Below the pieces are notes generated by a model. The model saw only the letters and a program-made list of their open reading frames with translations. It was not told the origin of the DNA and did not search any database. From Halorubellus salinus (GTDB taxonomy: Archaea > Halobacteriota > Halobacteria > Halobacteriales > Natrialbaceae), in contig NZ_JAJCVI010000002.1 of assembly GCF_020567525.1 (NCBI RefSeq), positions 62,001 through 126,000 on the forward strand: a DNA stretch of 64,000 bases, given 5' to 3'. Below are positions 43,006 through 50,634 of this stretch, one piece after another. Each line of letters begins with the position of its first letter. The stretch's first letter is position 1. The position numbers and the translations under genes were made by a program.

Positions 43006-43644
43006 ATGAACGAGACGGTTTCGCGGATGTGCGAGAGCGGCGTGGTGGCGGTACTTCGAGGGGTCGACGCGTCGGACGTCCAGATGGTCGGGGACGCGCT
43101 CCGGGACGGCGGCGTGACGGCGATGGAGGTGACGATGGGGAACGACGATTCGCTGGCGGCCATCGAGGCCCTCGCCGAGCACTACCGCGGCGAGGACGTC
43201 GTGGTCGGCGCGGGCACGGTCCTGGATTCGGAGACGGCCCGTCAGGTCCAGCTCGCGGGCGCGTCATTCGTCGTCAGTCCGACGTTCGACGAGGGCGTGG
43301 TCGAGACCTGTAACCGATACGGGGTTCCAGTGGCGCCGGGGGTGGCGACGCCGACGGAGGCGCTTACCGCCTACGAGGCGGGCGCGGACCTCTGCAAGGT
43401 GTTCCCGGCGTCCTCGTACGGCCCCGGGCACCTGTCGAGCATCAAGGGTCCACTCCCGCAGATCCCGCTGATGCCGACGGGCGGCGTCGGCCCGGACAAC
43501 GCCGGTGCCTACGTCGAGGCGGGCGCCGAGATGGTCGGCGCAGGCGGTTCGCTCGTCCCCGACGACGCGCTCGAGCGCGAGGACTACGACGAGATGACGG
43601 CACGCGCCGAGGAACTCGTCGGCGCCGTCGAGGACGCACGGTAG
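43006..43644 (+). CDS. kdgA: 2-keto-3-deoxy-6-phosphogluconate aldolase (bacterial Eda type)
   Basis: This 212-residue class I aldolase has Schiff-base K131 in LCKVFPASSYGPGHLSSIKG (in parts), E41 in AMEVTMGN as acid/base, R18 in AVLRGVDASD and a phosphate loop PTGGVGPDNAGAYVEAG. It splits KDPG into pyruvate and glyceraldehyde-3-phosphate, the last step of the haloarchaeal semi-phosphorylative Entner-Doudoroff route. The ATG at 43006 has a TATA-like box about 28 bp upstream. The gluconate dehydratase gene nearby supports the assignment. Confidence 0.9.
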   Translation: MNETVSRMCESGVVAVLRGVDASDVQMVGDALRDGGVTAMEVTMGNDDSLAAIEALAEHYRGEDVVVGAGTVLDSETARQVQLAGASFVVSPTFDEGVVETCNRYGVPVAPGVATPTEALTAYEAGADLCKVFPASSYGPGHLSSIKGPLPQIPLMPTGGVGPDNAGAYVEAGAEMVGAGGSLVPDDALEREDYDEMTARAEELVGAVEDAR

Positions 43645-43652
43645 CGTCGTCC

Positions 43653-44066
43653 ATGCTCAGCTCCCCTGTCGCGTACGGACTCCTGGCGATGGTGGCGTGG
43701 GGCGTCTGGTCGGTGGTCGCGGAGGTGGCGACCGACCACGTCTCGCCGGAGGTGGCGATGGTCGTGTCGTACGCGACGGGCGCAGCCATCGCGTTCGGGT
43801 ACGTGCTGTCGCGACCGGCGTCCGTGGAGTTCTCGACGCGCGGCCTCGGTATCGCGGCGCTCGCTGGCGTGTTCGCGGGTGTCGGCGCGGTCGCGTTCTA
43901 CGTCGGCCTGGACCGCGGGAGTACGGGCGTCGTGACGACGGTGTCCGCGCTCTACTTCGTGGTCGCGGCGGTGCTCGCGGTCCTCTTCCTGAACGAGTCG
44001 GCGTCGCTGCGGACGGTCGCGGGCATCGCGACCGCGGGCGTCGCGGTCTGGTTGCTCGCCGGATGA
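43653..44066 (+). CDS. Half-length EamA/DMT family transporter
   Basis: This 137-residue protein has five hydrophobic helices, one EamA domain (LLAMVAWGVWSVVAEVATDH, FYVGLDRGSTGVVTTVSALY, VAAVLAVLFLNESASLRTVA). Two such units are usual in DMT exporters. Single-domain members work as dimers (EmrE-like organisation). It starts 8 bp after the kdgA stop, so it is likely cotranscribed with it. The substrate is unknown. Confidence 0.85.
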   Translation: MLSSPVAYGLLAMVAWGVWSVVAEVATDHVSPEVAMVVSYATGAAIAFGYVLSRPASVEFSTRGLGIAALAGVFAGVGAVAFYVGLDRGSTGVVTTVSALYFVVAAVLAVLFLNESASLRTVAGIATAGVAVWLLAG

Positions 44067-44103
44067 CTCGGCGCCGATAGCGGGGACGGCCGGCGATCGC
44101 CGG

Positions 44104-46014
44104 TCAGCGGGCTGCTTTCGCGAGCCGTAGTTCGACGCGCGTGCCGTGCTCGCCGGTGTCGACGGTGACCTCCCCGCCGCCGGTGCTCGTGATCCAGTTG
44201 ACGAGCCAGAGTCCGAGGCCGCTCCCGTGTTCGAGCGGGGATTCCTCCGCGCCTTCGAGGACGCGGCGGTCCTGCTCCGGGAAGCCGTCGCCGTCGTCGG
44301 CGACGGTGACGGTCACGAACCCGTCCAGCTCGTCGACCGCGACGGTGGTGACGTCACCACCGTGTTCGATGGCGTTCGCGAGGAGTTCGTGGACGGCGAA
44401 CTCGAGTTCCCCGCCGACGTTCACGACGGCGGTCCCGTCGACGGACAGTATCTCGGGGGCGAGCTCGAAGCGCGCCACGGCGCTCCGGACTGCTGTCGCA
44501 GCGTCGGTGTCCGTGCGCCCGTCCTGGTTCCGGGCGGCTCGTCGGAGTCGCGCGGACTTCTCGCCGAGCGCGACGAGGTCGGCGCTCGTCTCCTTGATGG
44601 CGTCGACGTGCGTCTCGACCGAGGTGTCGAGCGTGGCGTCCGCGAGCGCGTCGCCGTGCCCGGTGAGGACGGTCGCGGCGTTCCTGACGTTGTGTCTGAG
44701 TACGCGATTCAGGACGGAGAGCAATCGCTCGCGCTGGTACTGGCGGGTGACGTCGCGCGCCGCACCCTCGAGTCCGCGGACGTCGCCGTCGACGACGACC
44801 GGGACGATGTTCACCTCGATGTGGCGGCGGCGCTGGTCGGCGGCGACGACCGTTAGTTGGAGTTCGGAGACGCGTTCCCCGTCGCGGGCGCGAGCGAACG
44901 CGTCGAACGCTCGGTCGGCGTCCTCGTCCGCGATGACGGTGGAGAACGGTTCGTCGACGAGGTCAACGGGCTCGTATCCGAGGACGGCTTCGACGGTCCC
45001 GGACACCGACTCGAACACGCCGTTGGCGTCGACGCGGAACACGATGTCGAACGCCGCTTCGGTGACGTTCCGGAGCCGGCGCTCGGTACGTTCGAGCGCT
45101 TCGATGCGGTCGCGTTCGTCGCTGACGTCCCGGAAGACGGCGACGACGAGCGTCCGGTCGTCGACAGTGACGGTGTCGGCGCGGAGCGCGACCGGGACGG
45201 TCTCACCGCGTCGCGTCCGGAACTCGAGGCCGTCGAGCGCGTCGAAGCGCGGTTCGACGGCGGCGTCCCCGTCGTCGAGGACGCCGTCGACCTGCGTCAT
45301 GAGGTCCGCTGGGTCGCCGGGGTGGAGTTCGGTGACGTGGACGCCGCGGAGCGTCTCGGGTGCGTACCCGAGGACGTCGGCGGCCGCCTGGTTGACGTCC
45401 AAGACTGCGCGCGTCTCGAGGTCGGCGACGAACATCGCGTCCGGTGCGAGTTCGACGAGTCGGTTCGCGACGGGTGCGGCGTCCTCCAGTCCCCTCGCCA
45501 GTTGCGGGACGCCGGGTCTGTGGTCGAACGGGTCGTCCGCGGTCGGGATCGGGGCCGTGGTCCGGCCGCCGTCAGCGGTCGCGGCGGCGTCATCTCCTGT
45601 TCCTTGGCCGCCTCCCGTCCCGGGCGCGGCCGCGTCGTCGGGCAGCGTTGTAGCTTCGGCGACCGCGTCTGCGAGTTTTTCTGGTGTTTCGTCGACGGTC
45701 TCGACCGGGAGGTACGCGTCGACGTCGTGGGCGACCGCGTCGGTCGCCACGCGATGGGTCGGGTCGGTCGGGACGAGGACGACCGGGACGTCGGGACGGA
45801 CGTCGCGGATGGTCGAGAGCCGGTCGACGGCGTCGACGGTCCCGTCGTCGTCGCCGAGGACGACGCAATCGACGCCGAGGACGGCGTCGCGGTCGACGGC
45901 GTCGGCGTCGCACGTTCGAAACGTGACGCCGGCCGCCGGGACTGCGTCGCGGACGCCGGTCGTCACACTCGCGGGTAACCCTGCCGCGAGCACGACCGCG
46001 GAGCGACCCGCCAT
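44104..46014 (-). CDS. PAS-domain sensor histidine kinase with pseudo-receiver
   Basis: This 636-residue soluble kinase starts with a receiver-like domain (about 1-130) lacking the usual acidic pair and lysine (end motif DAYLPVETVDE). A low-complexity linker and two PAS domains follow (ELAPDAMFVADLETRAVLDV, NVTEAAFDIVFRVDANGVFE). The dimerisation His box is LNRVLRHNVRNAATVL. ATPase motifs are HELLANAIEHGG (N), TVADDGDGFPEQD (G1) and GSGLGLWLVNWI (G2). It is cytoplasmic (no transmembrane segment). Its response partner is not nearby, and the signal is unknown. Confidence 0.88.
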   Translation of the reverse strand: MAGRSAVVLAAGLPASVTTGVRDAVPAAGVTFRTCDADAVDRDAVLGVDCVVLGDDDGTVDAVDRLSTIRDVRPDVPVVLVPTDPTHRVATDAVAHDVDAYLPVETVDETPEKLADAVAEATTLPDDAAAPGTGGGQGTGDDAAATADGGRTTAPIPTADDPFDHRPGVPQLARGLEDAAPVANRLVELAPDAMFVADLETRAVLDVNQAAADVLGYAPETLRGVHVTELHPGDPADLMTQVDGVLDDGDAAVEPRFDALDGLEFRTRRGETVPVALRADTVTVDDRTLVVAVFRDVSDERDRIEALERTERRLRNVTEAAFDIVFRVDANGVFESVSGTVEAVLGYEPVDLVDEPFSTVIADEDADRAFDAFARARDGERVSELQLTVVAADQRRRHIEVNIVPVVVDGDVRGLEGAARDVTRQYQRERLLSVLNRVLRHNVRNAATVLTGHGDALADATLDTSVETHVDAIKETSADLVALGEKSARLRRAARNQDGRTDTDAATAVRSAVARFELAPEILSVDGTAVVNVGGELEFAVHELLANAIEHGGDVTTVAVDELDGFVTVTVADDGDGFPEQDRRVLEGAEESPLEHGSGLGLWLVNWITSTGGGEVTVDTGEHGTRVELRLAKAAR

Positions 46015-46150
46015 GAGTATTCACCGGTGCTTACCACTACGCGAGTATCAAAGCATCGGCGATTCGTCCCGCCGTATTCGCACTCGTGACGTGGTCCTTC
46101 GTGCCGTTCGCGCTCGCGTCCCACTCGGTCAGTGCCGTTCGCGCTCGCGA

Positions 46151-46954
46151 CTACGCGTCGGCGGGGTCCTCGACCTCGCCGCTCTCGGGGTAGACGCCGA
46201 CCTGATCGCAGACGTCGGCGAGCGGGCACGCGTCGGGGTCGTCGAGACACGCGGGCTTGCGCGCCGAACAGTACTCCCGACCGAACTGGATGGTGGCCGT
46301 ATGCCCGAACCCGCACTTCTCCGCGGGGACGTCTCGTTCCAGGACCTCGCGGACGCCCTCGTGGTCCGCGTCCGGTGGGGCGATACCCATCCGCCGGTAG
46401 ATGCGATGGACGTGCGTGTCCACCGGAAAGACGCCGCCCTGGCCGCCCGCGAACAGGAGCACGCAGTCCGCGGTCTTCGGCCCCACGCCCTTCACCTCCA
46501 GCAGGGTCTCGCGGACCTCGCCGGGGTCGCCGTCGCGGACGAACGCGTCGAACGCCGCCGTCGACCCGTACTCGTCGAGCACCCACGCGGCGGCGCGATG
46601 GATGCTCTCGGCCTTCTGGTTGTACAGGCCCGCGCTCGCGATGGTCTCCGCGAGTTCGTCGTGGGGTGCCGCGTCAAGGTTCGCCGCCAGGTCGTCGATC
46701 GGTCCGTATCGCTCGACGAGCGCGTCGTGGGCCGGCTGGCTCGCGACGTCGCTCGTGTTCTGACTGAGGATGGTGCGGACGAGGCACTCGAAGCCGTCCT
46801 GGCCGCCGTAAGCCTTCTGCCAGTACAGTTCACCGAGGCGGTCGACGACCGCTTCGGCGCGCGTGCCGGCGGTCTCCGGGTCGAACGACGCCTCGACGCC
46901 GCCGCCCGCGCTCCCACCGGAGATGTTCACGTCCGGTTCCGCGTCGTCGCTCAT
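46151..46954 (-). CDS. nth: Endonuclease III-type DNA glycosylase
   Basis: This 267-residue HhH-GPD protein acts in base excision repair. It has a helix-hairpin-helix LLEVKGVGPKTADCVLLFAG with catalytic K160, VDTHVHRIYRRM with D179, and a C-terminal [4Fe-4S] motif YCSARKPACLDDPDACPLADVC. It removes oxidised pyrimidines and nicks the abasic site. The cluster spacing is C-X6-C-X6-C-X5-C instead of the usual X6-X2-X5. ATG 46954 fits the family start. A longer reading from 47092 would add a non-conserved stretch. Confidence 0.9.
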   Translation of the reverse strand: MSDDAEPDVNISGGSAGGGVEASFDPETAGTRAEAVVDRLGELYWQKAYGGQDGFECLVRTILSQNTSDVASQPAHDALVERYGPIDDLAANLDAAPHDELAETIASAGLYNQKAESIHRAAAWVLDEYGSTAAFDAFVRDGDPGEVRETLLEVKGVGPKTADCVLLFAGGQGGVFPVDTHVHRIYRRMGIAPPDADHEGVREVLERDVPAEKCGFGHTATIQFGREYCSARKPACLDDPDACPLADVCDQVGVYPESGEVEDPADA

Positions 46955-47033
46955 GACCGACGGTTCTCGCGCGAGCGGCAAGTACGGTTCGCCCGACGAA
47001 GCGCTTACGCCGCCGGGCCGAGACGTCGTCCGC

Positions 47034-47621
47034 ATGAGCGAGTCGGTGGGCGACGACACAGCGGCCGTGGACGAGGACGACCCGCCGGACATGGGCGACC
47101 TCTACGACGAACTGGAGGCGCTCGCGGACGTGGTCGACGACCCCGCGGAGCGCGAGCGCGTCGCCGCGGCGATGCGGACCGCGGCCGCGGTGGAACCCGT
47201 CGGCGTGTTCGGGCGGGTCGTCAGCGGGTTCGACCGCGGGGACGCCGCGGAGGCGCTGCTCGGGAGCGCGCTGTTCGGCATCCCGATGCTCGTCGAAGGT
47301 GGGACGAGCGAGGTCGGCGAGTTCCTCGCCACACACCCCGTCTCCGTCCTGGGGACGCTCGCGTTCACCGTCGTCGCCGTCGTCGGCATCCTCTACGTGA
47401 GCGACATCCAGGACGTCCGCGTCTCCCATCGCTTGCTGGGCGTCGTCCCGCGACGGCTCGCGGGCGTGCTCGGCATCTCGCTCGCGTTCGCCGTCGTCTC
47501 CATGACCGCGTGGGGGCGCGTCGCCTGGGGCGAGCCGCTCGTCGCGGCCGCAGTCATCTCCGTCGCGTGGGTTCCGATGGCTATCGGCGCCGCCCTCGGC
47601 GACATCCTCCCCGGAACCTGA
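47034..47621 (+). CDS. DUF2391 family membrane protein
   Basis: This 195-residue protein has an acidic soluble start (about 1-55) and then four hydrophobic helices (ALLGSALFGIPMLVEGGT..., VLGTLAFTVVAVVGILYVSD, LAGVLGISLAFAVVSMTAWG, LVAAAVISVAWVPMAIGAAL). The layout matches the archaeal/bacterial DUF2391 family of putative integral membrane proteins. Function unknown. The ATG at 47034 is chosen for its acidic haloarchaeal N-terminus. It is divergent from nth. Confidence 0.75.
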   Translation: MSESVGDDTAAVDEDDPPDMGDLYDELEALADVVDDPAERERVAAAMRTAAAVEPVGVFGRVVSGFDRGDAAEALLGSALFGIPMLVEGGTSEVGEFLATHPVSVLGTLAFTVVAVVGILYVSDIQDVRVSHRLLGVVPRRLAGVLGISLAFAVVSMTAWGRVAWGEPLVAAAVISVAWVPMAIGAALGDILPGT

Positions 47622-47644
47622 CCGCGGGAGTGCGCCACAGCGCG

Positions 47645-48085
47645 TCAGCGCGTGACCTCGAGGACGACGCGGACGTCGCCGCCGTCGGCGAGCGCGTCGA
47701 CGACGTCGCGGTCGACGGACTCGGCGGCGCCGTCGGCTTCGAGCATGATCGTCCGGTCGTCGACGTGCGTCGAGGTGCGGCCGACCATGCTACGGTCGTC
47801 GGTGAGCGCGAGCCCCGGGTGGCCGCGGCCCTCGAACGTCACCGTCGCGTCGTCGACCTCGAGCGTCATCGTGACGGTCGCGGCCGCGTCCTGGACGGCG
47901 TCGCGGAACGAGTCGGAGAAGTCAGCAGGGGACCGGTCGGCGTCGACCGCGAGGATGCAGTCGCCGGCGGGCGTGAGCCAGTCGTCGGTCGTCACCTCGA
48001 ACGTGCTCGCGTGCTCGGCGGTGACGTGCTCGTGGCCGGTGGCGTGCACGACCTCGCGGTGCGTGCTCGGGGCGTCGTCGGTCAT
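47645..48085 (-). CDS. DUF371 family protein
   Basis: This 146-residue protein is of the archaeal DUF371 family, recognised by the start HATGHEHVTAEHASTFEVTT, LTPAGDCILAVDADR and FEGRGHPGLALTDDRSMVG. The family folds as a small beta-rich domain of unknown activity and conserves Gly-Asp-Cys and Gly-His-Pro, both seen here. It converges on the DUF2391 gene, 23 bp away, and the downstream gene on the same strand side is the tiny zinc-ribbon gene. Confidence 0.82.
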   Translation of the reverse strand: MTDDAPSTHREVVHATGHEHVTAEHASTFEVTTDDWLTPAGDCILAVDADRSPADFSDSFRDAVQDAAATVTMTLEVDDATVTFEGRGHPGLALTDDRSMVGRTSTHVDDRTIMLEADGAAESVDRDVVDALADGGDVRVVLEVTR

Positions 48086-48143
48086 GCCCGCCGGTTCCCG
48101 GCGAGCGTACTTATCGCCCGCGGACCGCGGTCGCCAGCGGTCG

Positions 48144-48296
48144 CTAGCGCCCGCGGACCACGGTCACGGTCACGGCGCCGCACTCGCACTCGTAGAGGCG
48201 GCGTTCGCCGTCACCGAGGTCCATCGCCAGCCCGAACGCGGCGTCGTCCAGGTCGGCGTCACAGCCCTCGCACGTCGCGGTCAGTTCTTCCAGCAT
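48144..48296 (-). CDS. Small zinc-ribbon protein, 50 residues
   Basis: This 50-residue protein starts MLEELTATCEGCDADLDDAA and ends RLYECECGAVTVTVVRGR. CEGC and CEC form a candidate single zinc site (three or four Cys). It has haloarchaeal acidic composition and GC-ending codons. The ATG (48296) and stop (48144-48146) are clear. It lies upstream of the DUF371 gene on the same strand and 58 bp from it. Function unknown; such micro-zinc-ribbons are common in haloarchaea. Confidence 0.7.
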   Translation of the reverse strand: MLEELTATCEGCDADLDDAAFGLAMDLGDGERRLYECECGAVTVTVVRGR

Positions 48297-48406
48297 GGAA
48301 TCGGATAGGCGCCACACCCACTTGACGGTGAGCCGTACGCGGAGTGAAAGTGAAACGGGTGAATGGACACAACGCCTATGGGTTCGGGCCGCGCCACTTT
48401 CACCGA

Positions 48407-50383
48407 ATGGGTGGTCAGTGGCACGCTGGTGCGGTGGAGGACGACGCCGGAGCGGGGCCGCCGTCGGTCGCGTCCTGGGAGCCCGTGACCGTTCCCGGTC
48501 GACCGACGCGGTTCGCCGGCGCTGACGCGGTCGCGTACCGCAAGCGCTTCCCGGACCCGCGTCGCGCGGCCAGCCAGCGCGTGGTCCTCGACTGCCGTGG
48601 CCTGTACGGCGACGCGACCGTGTACCTGAACGGCGACGTCGTCGGCACGCACGACACGTACTTCGCCCCCGCCCGCTTCGAGTTCGAGCCCGGCGAGGAG
48701 AACGAGCTCGTCGTCGTCTGTCGACGCCCGACCGACGGGTACGCTGGCGCGTACGCGTCCGACGTCGTTCCCGACGAGCTCTCCGTCCCGGGCATCTGGT
48801 GGGGCGTCCACCTTCGGCTGCGGCCGCGAGCGTACCTCGCGGACCTCGCGGTGAACGCGCGCCGTCCCGACGACGACCGTGGCGTCGTCGACGTCGCCGT
48901 CACCGTCGACGCCGGGGAACGCGTCGACGACACCGTCACGGTGTCCGTCCGCCCCGAGAACTTCCGCGGGAGCGGCGGCTCCATGGAACGCGTTCCCGTC
49001 GAAGCGGACGCGGGCGAGCGCGTGACCGTCACGCACTCCGTCGACGTCCGGGACCCGGCGTCGTGGTGGCCCGCGGACCGCGGCGACCCGAACCGCTACA
49101 CGGTCCGGGCGCGCTTCGCCGACCACGAACGCACCGTCTCGACGGGGTTCCGGACCGTCGCGTACGACCGCGACGACGGCCTGCGCGTGAACGGCGAACG
49201 CGTCCGCGCTCGCGGCGTGAACGTCCTCCCGACGACGGAACCGGAAGCGGACCTGGAGCGAGCGCGCGACCTGAACGCCACGCTCGTCCGCGTGCACGGT
49301 CACGTCCTCCCGTCGTCGTTCTACGACGCCGCCGACGACGCCGGCGTGTTCGTCGCGCAGGACCTCCCGCTGTCCGGGCCCGACCCCGACGGCGGCCGGT
49401 CCGTGGAGCGAGGGCGGACGCTCGCCCGTCGACTCGCCGCTCACGTCGACCACCACCCGAGCGTCGCGTGCTACGGCGTCCACGGCGACCCCGTGGAGCC
49501 GTTCACTGAACGCGTCGGGACGGGCCGCACGAGCCGGTACCGGATCCGGACGCGAGCCGCGCGAACGACCGTCGACCGCGAGCTCGCCGACGCCGTCGCC
49601 AGCGCGCTCCCGCCGGACGCCGTCACGTTCCCCGTCTGCGGGCCACTCGGTGCCCAGCCAGACGCCGCCCACCTCTACCCCGGCTGGCGGTACGGGCGCG
49701 CCGCCGACGTCGACTGGCTCACCGACACCTACCCCGAAGCCGCACGGGTCGTCACCGAGTTCGGCGCCGGGTCGCTCACCGCCGCGGGCGGCGGCACGGT
49801 CGCACCAGTCGACCTGGATAAGGACGTCCACGACGCCGTGCTCTCGGACGCCGACGCCGGCACCTGGGGCGACCGGACCGCGGGCGACGGCGGCGCGAGC
49901 GACGACGCCGCGAGCGACGGCGGTGGAGTCGTCGCCGGGAACGACGTCGTCGCTCGCTCCCAGGGCACGCAGGCGCGTATCCTCTCGCGGGTCGCGAGCG
50001 GGTTCCGCCGGCACGGGAGCGACGTCCTCGCGGCGTTCTGCCTCCGGGACGTCGACGCCGGCGGCGGGATGGGCGTGTACGCGGTCGACGGCAGCGAGAA
50101 ACCCGCCGCGAGCGCACTCGGCGACGCACTCGCACCCGTCCAGGCGTTCCTCGCCGCCGACCCACCCGGCGCCGTCCCGGTCGCGCTCGTGAACGACGCC
50201 CCCGCAGCAGTCTCGGGAACCGTCACCGTCACCACGGACGACGTCGACGCCGCGTTCCAGGTGGAGGCACCGGCGCTCGGAACCGCCACCGCGGGCACCG
50301 TCTCGATCCCCGCTACCGCCGACGTCGTCGACCTCGCGTTCGAGACGTCGGCCGGCGAGGTCACCCGAAGGGTGTATTTATAA
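48407..50383 (+). CDS. Glycoside hydrolase family 2-like protein
   Basis: This protein is about 658 residues in the order of GH2 (beta-galactosidase/beta-mannosidase type): a jelly-roll sugar-binding domain (VVLDCRGLYGDATVYLNGDV, VPDELSVPGIWWGVHLRLRP), an immunoglobulin-like domain, and a TIM barrel from about residue 265 (GLRVNGERVRARGVNVLPTT). A Ser/Ala-rich insert sits near 50,000 bp on the map. The acid/base segment normally WxxGNE reads CYGVHGDPVEP, while the nucleophile-type TEFGAGS is kept. Activity is doubtful. The ATG at 48407 is preferred; GTG starts 48344 and 48350 would add a basic peptide. Confidence 0.75.
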   Translation: MGGQWHAGAVEDDAGAGPPSVASWEPVTVPGRPTRFAGADAVAYRKRFPDPRRAASQRVVLDCRGLYGDATVYLNGDVVGTHDTYFAPARFEFEPGEENELVVVCRRPTDGYAGAYASDVVPDELSVPGIWWGVHLRLRPRAYLADLAVNARRPDDDRGVVDVAVTVDAGERVDDTVTVSVRPENFRGSGGSMERVPVEADAGERVTVTHSVDVRDPASWWPADRGDPNRYTVRARFADHERTVSTGFRTVAYDRDDGLRVNGERVRARGVNVLPTTEPEADLERARDLNATLVRVHGHVLPSSFYDAADDAGVFVAQDLPLSGPDPDGGRSVERGRTLARRLAAHVDHHPSVACYGVHGDPVEPFTERVGTGRTSRYRIRTRAARTTVDRELADAVASALPPDAVTFPVCGPLGAQPDAAHLYPGWRYGRAADVDWLTDTYPEAARVVTEFGAGSLTAAGGGTVAPVDLDKDVHDAVLSDADAGTWGDRTAGDGGASDDAASDGGGVVAGNDVVARSQGTQARILSRVASGFRRHGSDVLAAFCLRDVDAGGGMGVYAVDGSEKPAASALGDALAPVQAFLAADPPGAVPVALVNDAPAAVSGTVTVTTDDVDAAFQVEAPALGTATAGTVSIPATADVVDLAFETSAGEVTRRVYL

Positions 50384-50634
50384 ACACGAACCCCAGGTAT
50401 GCGAACCGTTCACGCCCGTCGTGGGGGCGCCCTCGTCCGATTTCGCCGACTCAGAGGACCGGCAGATTTAAATTACATGATGCGGTATGTACTGGTACCA
50501 GAACGCCGCCGGGTGTTCCGGTAGCATCGCTCGCAGACCAGAATGACACGGAATCTTATCGCAGTCGCGTCAACCCAGGTCTCGAGCACACGCTATCCCC
50601 CCGGCGCGGGACGGAATAGAGGGTTGACTAACCC
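50384..50634 (+). promoter_or_regulatory. 251-bp leader/promoter region of the coiled-coil gene
   Basis: A strong TATA-like TTTAAATTA (50467-50475) would place transcription start near 50498, leaving an unusually long leader of about 135 bases. A second TATA-like CTTATCG (50554-50560) lies downstream. Directly before the ATG is an inverted repeat GGGTT/AACCC (50621-50625 and 50630-50634) with a four-base loop that abuts the start codon. No ORF or tRNA is seen. Confidence 0.45.

Noticed and set aside
42837-43313. ORF through the 36-bp repeats (repeating RRRYRPHELARE)
   Set aside because: It is a by-product of a repeat length divisible by three; it runs out of frame into kdgA and is strongly basic, unlike haloarchaeal proteins.
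44141-48325. Open plus-strand frame of about 1390 codons
   Set aside because: It is antisense to the sensor kinase and endonuclease III genes, Ser/Arg-rich and without recognisable domains.
50500-50560. Possible tRNA-like fold in the leader of the coiled-coil gene
   Set aside because: No acceptor stem, T-loop or anticodon loop can be built from the sequence.
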